Below, piece after piece: positions 1-7,864 of a stretch of DNA of 64,000 nucleotides. Each line of letters starts with the position of its first letter. Positions within the stretch are counted from its first letter, which is position 1. Source of the stretch: Shewanella hanedai (GTDB taxonomy: Bacteria; Pseudomonadota; Gammaproteobacteria; Enterobacterales; Shewanellaceae); assembly GCF_007197645.1 (NCBI RefSeq), contig NZ_VKGK01000021.1:1-64000 (forward strand), written 5' to 3'. The notes under the pieces were generated by a model that worked only from the letters and a program-made list of their open reading frames with translations, did no database searches and was not told the origin of the DNA. A program made the position numbers and the translations under genes.

Positions 1-620
1 GAGCGTGCAGAGGGATTGGTGAAAACGCCGTAGTGAAAGTAATATGAATGGGCTAAACTCGATAATGCAAAACGACAAAGTCCCGCGGTAATTAACCCGT
101 CAGTATCCCTCGGTAATCACATACTCGAAGAACCTAAATCGAAGAGATAAACAATCAGGTGTGAATGCGGCTGAGGGCGTTGGTGGCAAGGCCTTTCTAT
201 GACATCCATGTCACCACGGCATTTGTGAATCCATTCACATCAGATGCCACCGTCGAGCTTACAGGGATTGTACTTGCAGCGTCCCGCAGAAGTATTTACA
301 CATCGGCCTGCTGCAAGCAATAAACACCAATTTGGCAATGATATTAGTTCAATTGCCAAGTACCAATCCAGCCCAATGAAACCAATTCCGGAAAAGGTAT
401 TTGAAACTTGCTATCAGACAAATCACAAAGCTTTTGTCCAATTACCTGTTAACCCGAAGAACTTACCTTTGCCTAACTCCCGCCCTCGCAGCGCATCAAT
501 TAGCATATTTTTCATGATCTAACCTACTTAATCCCCATTAAGGTACCCATCAGTCAGTAGCGAGTAATGAATAAAAACTTGCAAACAAACACTATCAAAT
601 ATATTCTTCGTTTACAAGAA
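1..620. other. Left-end non-coding stretch, possibly a decayed structured element
   Basis: I find no convincing gene here. An open frame at 244-522 (+) has low-complexity composition, no family resemblance and no ribosome binding site, so I left it out. The first 180 bases have the look of a structured RNA or mobile-element end (phrases such as GGTGAAAACGCC and GTGAAAGTAATATGAA), and a remnant of a group II intron or similar retroelement is one possible reading, but I cannot identify it. It is followed by the nested palindromes annotated separately at 182-251. The element may also continue to the left of the window. Confidence 0.25.
182..251. repeat. Nested palindromes forming a multi-hairpin element
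   Basis: An outer inverted repeat GGTGGCA (182-188) and TGCCACC (245-251) encloses two further palindromes, TGACATCCATGTCA (200-213) and TGTGAATCCATTCACA (224-239). Both inner palindromes have a CC centre in a TCCA context. The set can fold as a junction with two arms. It lies far from any stop codon and lacks a T tract, so it is not a simple terminator. A dispersed intergenic repeat or a mobile-element end is more likely. Confidence 0.5.
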
Positions 621-638
621 ACTGACCGATCGGTCAGT
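621..638. promoter_or_regulatory. Likely TetR-family operator (18-bp perfect palindrome)
   Basis: ACTGACCGATCGGTCAGT is a perfect 18-bp inverted repeat lying 47-64 bases before the TetR-family start at 685. A further half-site-like CAGT follows at once. TGACCGRYCGGTCA-type palindromes are typical operators of AcrR/TetR-like repressors, so autoregulation is inferred. No other promoter-proximal gene faces it from the left within the window. Confidence 0.7.
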
Positions 639-684
639 CAGTTTAAAAGCGATTGATAAACTCGCTTAGGTACGAATAAGTAAC

Positions 685-1251
685 ATGGACAAAAAAAAAC
701 AAATCATTGAATCCGCGATTGAGCTGTTTGCTACTACAGGCTACGAGAAAACTTCCATTGCAGCTATTTGTGAGCATTCACAGGTATCAAAGGGATTGGT
801 TTTTCATCATTTTAAGAATAAAGAGGGATTACTAAGAGAAGTCTTTATGCGTATGGCTGAGATTATTAACGAGGTCGGCGACAATATTGTTGATGTTAAT
901 AAAGAGCTAGATCCTAAAGAGAAGTTGGTAAATCTTCTGGAGCAGATATTTTTATCGATGGCTTCTCCTGAACAGAGGTTGTACTACCAATTCGATTTTC
1001 AAGTTTTGTGTCAGCCTTCAGCACGGGCGATTTTGAAAGATTTATTCGACGAACGATATCAGTTAATGATGGTAACTTTTCAAGATATTTTATGCGATAT
1101 ACCCGCGGCTATGCCTTTTGTTGATAGCCAAATGTTAATCGCCGAAATAGATGGTATTGCCCTAAATTATTTGTTCGCTGACGATGACTATCCTCTAACA
1201 GAGCTCAAAGATCGATTCATCCAAAAACAGTTGTTATTACTAGGCCTTTAG
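685..1251 (+). CDS. TetR/AcrR-family transcriptional regulator
   Basis: The 188-residue length fits the TetR family. The N-terminal 50 residues form the typical helix-turn-helix: IIESAIELFATTGYEKTSI, then an AAICEHSQVSKGLVFHHF recognition segment followed by KNKEGLL. The rest is helical and variable and would bind an unknown ligand. A perfect palindrome at 621-638 sits just upstream and suggests that the protein represses its own promoter. The next gene, a GNAT acetyltransferase at 1292, follows 40 bases downstream on the same strand and may be co-transcribed and co-regulated. The family assignment is firm; the ligand and regulon are unknown. Confidence 0.9.
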   Translation: MDKKKQIIESAIELFATTGYEKTSIAAICEHSQVSKGLVFHHFKNKEGLLREVFMRMAEIINEVGDNIVDVNKELDPKEKLVNLLEQIFLSMASPEQRLYYQFDFQVLCQPSARAILKDLFDERYQLMMVTFQDILCDIPAAMPFVDSQMLIAEIDGIALNYLFADDDYPLTELKDRFIQKQLLLLGL

Positions 1252-1291
1252 CAAAAAAGTCCAATATGCACGATATAAAGAGTTAATTAAA

Positions 1292-1798
1292 ATGAAAACA
1301 CCTTACCAAATTCAATATGAATCTTTCTCTACCGCAGGCGGTATCTATGATGAGCGGCACGCAAAACTGTATGCTGAATTCGCAGACAACCTCATTGCAG
1401 ATGGAAGCTTTTCTATCGTCTATGAAGGCGTGGCACATGCATGTTACACACCTATTACCGTAGATGCAGCACCACACTTAAAGTGCTACGTGTTAGCACC
1501 TTTAGCCGTGTTACCTGCTTATCAGAGAAAAGGATACGCTACGAGACTGATGGAGGAAGCAGAAAAGCAACTGGATGCTGACGTGATTTTTGTGATGGGC
1601 GAGACATATCATTATGGCAACCGTTACAATACTCCTCACAAGATTCAGCTTCCAGTGAAAACGTTAGCGCCACTAGAGAATTGGTTCGCTCGAGAGTTGA
1701 CGCAAGGTGCACTAAACGGCGTGGGTACATCGACTTCAAATATAACCGGCCCTTACGCTGAACCATTAATATGGAAACATCCTAGCGAACAAGTGTAG
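1292..1798 (+). CDS. GNAT-family N-acetyltransferase (YhbS-like)
   Basis: A 168-residue GNAT fold. The acetyl-CoA binding motif A is visible around residues 68-90: a beta strand (LAPLAVLP) followed by the Q/RxxGxG/A-type loop in AYQRKGYATRLMEEAE. After it comes an FVMGETYHYGNRY segment, similar to the YhbS-like group, which ends with a short tail carrying a proline-rich GPYAEP stretch. The substrate cannot be read from sequence; small molecules or protein N-termini are both possible. It lies just downstream of the TetR regulator on the same strand, so it may be that regulator's target. No clear Shine-Dalgarno sequence is seen, which leaves the exact start slightly uncertain. Confidence 0.82.
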   Translation: MKTPYQIQYESFSTAGGIYDERHAKLYAEFADNLIADGSFSIVYEGVAHACYTPITVDAAPHLKCYVLAPLAVLPAYQRKGYATRLMEEAEKQLDADVIFVMGETYHYGNRYNTPHKIQLPVKTLAPLENWFARELTQGALNGVGTSTSNITGPYAEPLIWKHPSEQV

Positions 1799-1814
1799 AA
1801 TTTAGCGGTGATGT

Positions 1815-1834
1815 AGCCCCACGAAAAAGGGGCT
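1815..1834 (+). terminator. Hairpin after the GNAT gene
   Basis: AGCCCC (1815-1820) pairs with GGGGCT (1829-1834) over an A-rich 8-base loop, 17 bases after the GNAT stop codon. The following run of T is poor (CTTAGT), so this is a weak intrinsic terminator or only an end-protecting stem. Confidence 0.5.
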
Positions 1835-2243
1835 CTTAGTACAACCCCATCTAGCTACCAGATCATTATAGCGAGTCAAAATAGGTAATATCTGAGCATA
1901 TAATTAACTCGCTTGGCATAGGAATAAGTGATTCTAATTTTACGAATCTAAATGCGTTTGATTTTTTAGCCATCTACTCTTTCAAATTCAGATCTGCATT
2001 CTTTTTAATTAAATACGTGCCTAATCCCAAAATATACAAATAGAAATTTTTTTCAGACAAGTAAGTTTTAAATCGAAAAAACAAATACTGCCCCCATAAG
2101 AAACACACTATCTATCTGTTTTAAATCAATAATGGTGTCATATCATTGTTAAACCATGTTATTTTTTATCGCTCTAAAATGGGTCGTCATTACGTGTATA
2201 TATGGTGCTTGCCACTGAAATCTTAAATTAAGGGAGTAGTTTA
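1835..2243. other. AT-rich intergenic stretch
   Basis: About 400 bases with no plausible gene on either strand. The sequence is AT-rich with several A/T runs and probably holds the promoter of the secreted-protein gene at 2244. I see no repeat or structured element. The start at 2244 is preceded by a good ribosome binding site (AAGGGAG, about 8 bases before). Confidence 0.5.
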
Positions 2244-3323
2244 ATGTTTAGAGTATTTTTACTAAGTGTGTTTTTCTTCACTTCTAACCTTGTGAATGCT
2301 GGGCAGAATATTCATCAATTAAAACAGAAGGTTAAACATAAAACGGAAGTGATGGTTTTTGGCAGCATTCATCTTACTAATATTGGGAATAAACTAAATA
2401 CAGATACACTTTTACCTATAATCAATCTACTTGAAGAGTATGAACCTACAGCCATTGCGGTAGAATCCTTAAGAGCAGAAGATATCATTACCATGTTAAA
2501 TGGTTCAGAAGATTATCAAGAGGCTCTATCAGCCTATGTTGGAGATACGTTGCTCTCGTTAGCCAAAGTAGAGCAGCAAAACTTAGATATTTCTGCAATT
2601 GAAGCCATCAAAAAAATGAATCAACTGCTAGAAAACCCCGAGCTTAGTTTTGAGCAGATAATTGAAGTGATAAAAGTCGCCATTGCGGGATATAACCCAG
2701 ATACTGCTGCACTTCATTGGAAGTATTTAGAAAAAAGTTCATCAACAAGTGCTTTGTCACACGAGTTACAAGAGTACCTCAACCAGCGAACATCGAGTAA
2801 TAACGAGAGAATCACCATCGCGACAGCTTTGGCCGCAAAGTTAAATCTGAACCGCATTTATCCTATTGACGCTCACTTAGATAAAGATATCTATCAAGAT
2901 ATGGTTGAAAAGTTGATGCCGTCATATGAGAAATCTCAATATGTAAAAGATCTGCTTAACAGCGAATATATGACTAAGCCATACAAATTGAGCGACCAAG
3001 CGCTACTAACGGGTAATTGGCTGCCCCTTTTTCTTTGGCTAAATAGTGAAGAGTACAGTGCTGATGTCATTAATCTAGATTGGGTTCAATTTGTTGATAA
3101 AGATTTAGATCCAAAAGCTGGCTTAGCAAGAATCGCGTTATGGGAAATAAGAAACCTTAATATGGCCTCGAATATAATGAGAATAGTGGCTAAGCATACT
3201 GGCGAAAGAATAGTGATTGTTGTAGGTTCTACCCACAAGGTCTTTTTAGAGCAATATTTATCAAACATGATAGGTGTAAATCTTATTCAATTTTCAGAGT
3301 TTTCTTCTAAAGAAAGTGAGTAA
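2244..3323 (+). CDS. Secreted DUF5694-type protein (TraB/erythromycin-esterase-like fold)
   Basis: 359 residues. It begins with a signal peptide: MFRVFLLSVFFFTSNLVNAG, with cleavage likely after NAG or VNA. The mature part starts with a strand and His-containing motif (EVMVFGSIHLTN), followed by a PTAIAVES segment with a conserved acid. Near the C-terminus is the paired ERIVIVVGSTHKVFLEQYL segment. These GxxH/VE/GxxH landmarks are those of DUF5694 proteins, related in layout to the TraB/PrgY and erythromycin-esterase-like families, some of which are metal-dependent hydrolases. Location is probably periplasmic. It has its own upstream region and a strong RBS and ends before a hairpin at 3390, so it looks monocistronic. 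No substrate can be proposed. Confidence 0.65.
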   Translation: MFRVFLLSVFFFTSNLVNAGQNIHQLKQKVKHKTEVMVFGSIHLTNIGNKLNTDTLLPIINLLEEYEPTAIAVESLRAEDIITMLNGSEDYQEALSAYVGDTLLSLAKVEQQNLDISAIEAIKKMNQLLENPELSFEQIIEVIKVAIAGYNPDTAALHWKYLEKSSSTSALSHELQEYLNQRTSSNNERITIATALAAKLNLNRIYPIDAHLDKDIYQDMVEKLMPSYEKSQYVKDLLNSEYMTKPYKLSDQALLTGNWLPLFLWLNSEEYSADVINLDWVQFVDKDLDPKAGLARIALWEIRNLNMASNIMRIVAKHTGERIVIVVGSTHKVFLEQYLSNMIGVNLIQFSEFSSKESE

Positions 3324-3389
3324 TAGCAATAATTCAGCTCTCGTCGATAATCATACCCTATAACTGTAAACTCAGGGATGGTAATCGGT

Positions 3390-3416
3390 AGCAGGGATGG
3401 ATGAACCATCCCTGCT
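3390..3416. terminator. Hairpin between convergent genes
   Basis: AGCAGGGATGG (3390-3400) and CCATCCCTGCT (3406-3416) form a perfect 11-bp stem with loop ATGAA. It lies between the DUF5694 gene (+) and the heme lipoprotein gene (-), and could stop transcription from both sides. Neither side has a strong T run. Confidence 0.6.
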
Positions 3417-3462
3417 AATTTCACTAAGTTAATTTTTGTCCAATATTAGATTGATTAAAAGT

Positions 3463-4944
3463 TTAGTGATCGATGGCACTGTCAGGTAAAATCCACAGAT
3501 AATCTGAACGACTTAATGTTTTAAGGCATGCCGTTTCTGGGGTGAGATACCCTAATAACTCAGGACAATCTGGATTCTGATAACTGGCGGTTCCCGCACC
3601 GTGATCTGCAGCGGTAGGCCAACCGGCTCGTACGTGACAATTTCGACAACTGGTCGCGACGGGATGACTTACCCCTTCGATGTAAGGATTAACCGCAATA
3701 TCCATTTCCCCTTTGTCATTTGGTGGCACTGCATAAGAGTCCGTCATTAAATAATGCTGCCAAGGGCCTTGTGCATTAGGCAGCACTGGACGGTTTTTTC
3801 CATAAGGATTATTGGGCTGACTAATCTCTTCATCATCTGCCCACCACACACTTTGCAGCGTCCAACTTGGCAATTCTTTGGTATTGACATGCATAGCGAC
3901 GGTGACTAAATAGTCCCCCACATTAAAGGGTTGGTTATTCGCCCAATAGCTAGAGGCGGTAATAATGGCTTTGTCCTTATCATTAAAGCTGGCCCAATCA
4001 GCTTCGGTGACTTGATGAAAATAGAAGTCGTTAAGGCCATAAACCGTGGCGCTCTTGCTCACCGTTGGCATCATCGCGGGTATATCTTTTGAAGTGATAT
4101 TCCCTGATGGGCAATACCAACCTTTTTGATGCTGTCTTACGCCATACAAGAATTCCACATCCGCTTTTTGACCCACTTTTTTCCCAGAAGGATCAATGGC
4201 CACTAAGCTATCCCAAATCTCATAACCAGCGTAGTTTGGGTTGTTGGGCTTAATTTGGTTTTTCCAAACGGGTAACGCTGTTAATCCTTTTGCTTTCACT
4301 GGCCAATACATGTGCTTAGTGACAATGGAGCGCTGAGCAATATCAACGTCTTGTTTATCTTTGTACTTTTTATCTAGTGTGGATTGTAAATACAGCTTTT
4401 GATCACGGATGCTGGCATAAGCTTCTTTACTGAGTGATTCTGTGGCAATCATGATATCGCCATTATTTTGGAAGTTTTTACCATCACCAATGGTCGGTTG
4501 CCCATGTGAGTCCAATGATATTGTATTTGGATACATGAGCTGAACTTCATTAGGGACACAATAGATGGGTGTTTGCGTACTCACGCTAGGGGTATTACCA
4601 AGGTTATGACCCCGCAATGATTTAGCCACAAAAGGTTTGGCTGGCTTCAAGCTTGGATCCGTAGGAGATGCTGAAAACACTGAGGTAGTGTTTCCCCAGC
4701 TATACCATAATGGCCAACCAGTTATGTTATCTGGCTGCATGATACCCGCCCACATTTTCCATGCGTGATCGCGAATAACAGCATCATCACCCTCATCGGT
4801 GGCTTTTTGTAACTCACCTAATTTCTCCATATAGCCAAATCCAGGTGGAAACGGCACATACTCATGACTATCTGAAGATTCATCCGAACATGCAGCACAA
4901 AACACAACTGATACTAACGCAGCGATTGCAGTAACTCTCATCAT
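3463..4944 (-). CDS. Single-heme c-type cytochrome-like lipoprotein
   Basis: 493 residues. The N-terminus is a short signal ending in a lipobox-like VFCAAC, then an acidic serine-rich linker (SDESSDS), so a lipid-anchored periplasmic or outer-membrane protein is likely. Near residue 430, CRNCH is a single c-type heme attachment motif (CxxCH), followed by a RAGWP segment. The long N-terminal part is rich in Trp and Tyr and has no family I recognise; it includes two isolated Cys-containing segments (PIYCVPNE and GWYCPSG). One heme in a protein of this size suggests a heme-dependent enzyme or a substrate-binding electron acceptor rather than a multiheme electron wire. The gene is convergent with the DUF5694 gene and monocistronic. 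An RBS (AAAGGAAC) precedes the start. Confidence 0.6.
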   Translation of the reverse strand: MMRVTAIAALVSVVFCAACSDESSDSHEYVPFPPGFGYMEKLGELQKATDEGDDAVIRDHAWKMWAGIMQPDNITGWPLWYSWGNTTSVFSASPTDPSLKPAKPFVAKSLRGHNLGNTPSVSTQTPIYCVPNEVQLMYPNTISLDSHGQPTIGDGKNFQNNGDIMIATESLSKEAYASIRDQKLYLQSTLDKKYKDKQDVDIAQRSIVTKHMYWPVKAKGLTALPVWKNQIKPNNPNYAGYEIWDSLVAIDPSGKKVGQKADVEFLYGVRQHQKGWYCPSGNITSKDIPAMMPTVSKSATVYGLNDFYFHQVTEADWASFNDKDKAIITASSYWANNQPFNVGDYLVTVAMHVNTKELPSWTLQSVWWADDEEISQPNNPYGKNRPVLPNAQGPWQHYLMTDSYAVPPNDKGEMDIAVNPYIEGVSHPVATSCRNCHVRAGWPTAADHGAGTASYQNPDCPELLGYLTPETACLKTLSRSDYLWILPDSAIDH

Positions 4945-5127
4945 TAGTTCCTTTAATTATTATTCTAATCCTGTATTCACGACTATATCCCAAGCTTATA
5001 GGGAGAGGTATTACACACCATTACATCAACTTAAAGAGCAATGAAAACCTAAACTTAGGCCGCTGATTTTTATATATCCTTAGCAATTATTGTTCAGTAA
5101 ACGAAAAATGCTTCATTTTGGACACAA

Positions 5128-5150
5128 AAAAAGCGCCTAAGGCGCTTTTT
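5128..5150 (-). terminator. Intrinsic terminator of the flotillin operon
   Basis: On the minus strand AAAAAGCGCC, loop TTA and GGCGCTTTTT, with the T run extended to seven, form a classic GC-rich stem. It lies 37 bases after the flotillin stop codon. It is followed by GTGTCC, which partly resembles the GTGTCTGGAACAC sequence found after two other terminators in this window. Confidence 0.85.
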
Positions 5151-5186
5151 AACTGAATTGAGTGAGTTCTATTTAACCAAAATCAC

Positions 5187-6992
5187 TTAATTCAAATTTG
5201 GATTCTCCTTCTTCTCAAGCCCTTCTACGCCATCTAGTAAAGGTCCATTGCCATTAAGCTTAAGTTTGTCTGGGTCTAATAAGGATGTCGCGTCACCGGC
5301 AAATGAGTTGTTGCCCGTTAGCAGATCATTTAAACCGCCCTTCTCAGCATCCACTAAACCTAACTCACGCAGCATGGCATCAACTACCGGGGCATTGGCG
5401 CGATAGTTAAGCGCTGCAGTCGTGACCTGCTCAGCGATTCCACCTTGGCCTGATTGAGCATGAGCACCGCCTTGAGACGTCCCATTGCCAGCAGCACCGT
5501 AACCTTGCAGTATCTTAATCCCTTCTATGTTCTCAAGAGGCTTCACCGATTGCTTAATCACCTCAGGCAATGCCGCTATCGTGGCTAACGCACGGCGTAA
5601 TTCAATCTGATCACGACTCAGCACATTCTCTGCTTCGTACAGGGCTTGTTTACCCTCAGCATCAACAGCAAAAACTTTCTCATCTGCTGCCGCTTGCAAC
5701 ATTTTCGCATCTGCCGCTGCTTTAGCTTCAATCAATATCGCACTGGATCTGTCTTCTGCGGCGCGTTTCTCAGCTTCTGCTTGAACCGTAATACCAACGG
5801 CTTCGCGCTCAGCTTCTTTACGGGCGTCAATCACTTCAATCTCTTTACTACGATTGGCGATAGCCACTTGGCGCGTGGTAACAACCGCTTCTTCTTTCTC
5901 TACTTTTAACTTCTCAGCCTCAGCCGCTTTAGCACGTGCAGCAGACTCCTCTTCAGACTTCTCTGCTACTGCAATCTGCTTATCCTGCTCTGCAACCTCA
6001 ATGTCTCTTTGCTGCTGAATACGAGACTGTTCAATCGCCTTACGCTTCTCAATTTCACGGGTTTCAATATCTTTAGTTTTTTCGATCTGCGCGGTTTCAA
6101 TTGCACGCTCTTTGGTAATTTCAGCTTCACGCTCTTCCCGTGTTTTTTGCTCCTGTTGCTTTAAAATTTCAGCTTTTTGCTCCGCACGTTTAAACTCTAA
6201 CGCTTGCTGCTGAATAAGCTTGGCTTCCTGCTCAGCTTGCTCAATATCAAGTGACTCTTTTTCAGCCTCAAGATTACGCATCTCAATCTTAATACGGTTC
6301 TCTTGCTCAATATCGTTGGTCTCTTTACGCTTCTCTTCGATGATTTTAGCAAGGCGAGCACGACCTTCAGCATCAAAAGCATTGTTTTCATTGAAATATT
6401 GAAGGTCGGTTTGATCGAAACCTGTTAGTGATACCGATTCCAATTCTAAACCGTTTTTCTCGAGATCATTGGCCACGTTATTCTGTACTCTCTGCACAAA
6501 ATCAGACCTTTGTTCGTGCATCTCAGTCATGGTCATCTCAGCTGCCACGGCGCGTAATACGTCGACAAACTTAGATTCCATCAACTTCTTCACTTCTTCC
6601 ACCCGTGTGGTACGCGAACCCAAAGTCTGCGCCGCCATCGAGATCCCTTCGGCGCTAGGCGCCACTCTAAGATAAAAATCAGCCCTAACATCCACACGCA
6701 TTCTGTCTTTAGTGATCAGTGCATCTTTTTGCATCTTCTCCACTTCAATGCGCAGCGTATTCATATTTACTGCAATTGTTTCATGCAGTACGGGCAACAC
6801 AATTGCGCCACCATCTTTAACGATCTTCTCACCGCCAAAACCTGTTCTCACAAACGCAGTCTCTTTCGACGCTCGTTGGTATAGCTTGGCAAAAATCAGC
6901 CCGATCACGAGTATGCCCAACAAAACTGCACCAGCAATAATAAACACAAAGCTGCTACCCAATGTTGAGCCTATATCTTGAATTTGGTCCAT
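5187..6992 (-). CDS. yqiK: Flotillin-family inner-membrane protein YqiK
   Basis: 601 residues. One membrane segment lies near the N-terminus (about residues 14-34, FVFIIAGAVLLGILVIGLIF). It is followed by an SPHF/band-7 domain (about 45-210) and then a long Glu/Lys/Ala-rich flotillin coiled coil (about 210-460) with repeated EIEKRK/IEQ heptads. The C-terminal tail is Gly/Asn-rich. This order and length match YqiK flotillins, which organise membrane microdomains and fluidity and oligomerise through the coiled coil. The NfeD-type partner yqiJ lies 33 bases upstream on the same strand, the standard flotillin-NfeD pairing, and a terminator follows at 5128-5150. The RBS is AAGGGAAATAAA just before ATG. 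Confidence 0.93.
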   Translation of the reverse strand: MDQIQDIGSTLGSSFVFIIAGAVLLGILVIGLIFAKLYQRASKETAFVRTGFGGEKIVKDGGAIVLPVLHETIAVNMNTLRIEVEKMQKDALITKDRMRVDVRADFYLRVAPSAEGISMAAQTLGSRTTRVEEVKKLMESKFVDVLRAVAAEMTMTEMHEQRSDFVQRVQNNVANDLEKNGLELESVSLTGFDQTDLQYFNENNAFDAEGRARLAKIIEEKRKETNDIEQENRIKIEMRNLEAEKESLDIEQAEQEAKLIQQQALEFKRAEQKAEILKQQEQKTREEREAEITKERAIETAQIEKTKDIETREIEKRKAIEQSRIQQQRDIEVAEQDKQIAVAEKSEEESAARAKAAEAEKLKVEKEEAVVTTRQVAIANRSKEIEVIDARKEAEREAVGITVQAEAEKRAAEDRSSAILIEAKAAADAKMLQAAADEKVFAVDAEGKQALYEAENVLSRDQIELRRALATIAALPEVIKQSVKPLENIEGIKILQGYGAAGNGTSQGGAHAQSGQGGIAEQVTTAALNYRANAPVVDAMLRELGLVDAEKGGLNDLLTGNNSFAGDATSLLDPDKLKLNGNGPLLDGVEGLEKKENPNLN

Positions 6993-7025
6993 TTTATTTC
7001 CCTTAAAATTTAACTATTTTTTGGC

Positions 7026-7655
7026 TTAAGAGTCGAACTTAGCAGCTGACCAAACAGTGCCTTCGCGTTTAAGCAGGACAACCTGAGTACCAGTTTGAAA
7101 TTCGACTCCGACCGCTTCTGGCTCAACCAACACGTAGTGCCGCTGTTGATACTGGTCTCTCACTAAGGCCTCGCTTGGTTTTCCCTTAATGGCACAGCCT
7201 AAAGTCACTGTGCCCACACTGCCCAGTAGAGTATCAATAGACACGGCACTGCTCTCATTTTTTGGCAAGATTTTAGCTAGCGAAGCTCCCAAATACCGAC
7301 AAGATATCGCTGTAAGCAACAGTGCAATCGGTAAACTGATGACTTGAGGAAGCATCTGTTCGGTTAACAACAAAGAGAGGAAGTTACTGGTGTATCCAGC
7401 GATTGAAAAACTCACTAATACAAGCACAAACCAGATGAGTAACGGCAGTCGATTGAGACACAACCAACCAGATACACCGGTAAAACCGCTTGTTGAAATA
7501 TCATAATCGACATCAATGGGCGCCCAGTCATCCAGCGCGCCAATCAAGCTATAGCCAATGACTAAAGAGAGTGCTTCAAATACTCCTAATAGGAGAACAA
7601 ATGAGAGTGAGATAGAAAAAGGTAAATTTGCTTGGGTGAATAAAAATTCAACCAT
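7026..7655 (-). CDS. yqiJ: NfeD-like/YqiJ membrane protein with C-terminal OB fold
   Basis: 209 residues from the ATG at 7655, which I prefer over the upstream ATGs at 7667 and 7685 because a strong GGAGG lies five bases before it. There are three to four membrane helices (around residues 10-35, 65-90, 95-120). A C-terminal soluble domain with a GSVGTVTLGCAIKGKPSEA strand pattern is the OB fold found in NfeD and YqiJ proteins. It is the partner of the flotillin encoded next in the operon and probably anchors or modulates the flotillin assembly. YqiJ of Escherichia coli has similar length and topology. Confidence 0.85.
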   Translation of the reverse strand: MVEFLFTQANLPFSISLSFVLLLGVFEALSLVIGYSLIGALDDWAPIDVDYDISTSGFTGVSGWLCLNRLPLLIWFVLVLVSFSIAGYTSNFLSLLLTEQMLPQVISLPIALLLTAISCRYLGASLAKILPKNESSAVSIDTLLGSVGTVTLGCAIKGKPSEALVRDQYQQRHYVLVEPEAVGVEFQTGTQVVLLKREGTVWSAAKFDS

Positions 7656-7864
7656 AGTAGCCTCCATGTACAATACAACGTCCATTTTACTGTAAACAAA
7701 GAGAAAATATGAATTTCACCTTAATTTAAGCTTAAAACTATACCAAAACAGAAACAAATTTGAAACCTAATTTACCCACGTAAACCCTACTGTCTATTTG
7801 TATTTTGATCTTGGATTAAAAGTCAGTACCATAAGATATACACATGACTTAATTTAGAGTTGAT

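Noticed and set aside
244..522. Open frame of 92 codons on the plus strand
   Set aside because: No ribosome binding site, no family resemblance, overlaps the structured element at the left end, and its composition is unlike the neighbouring genes.
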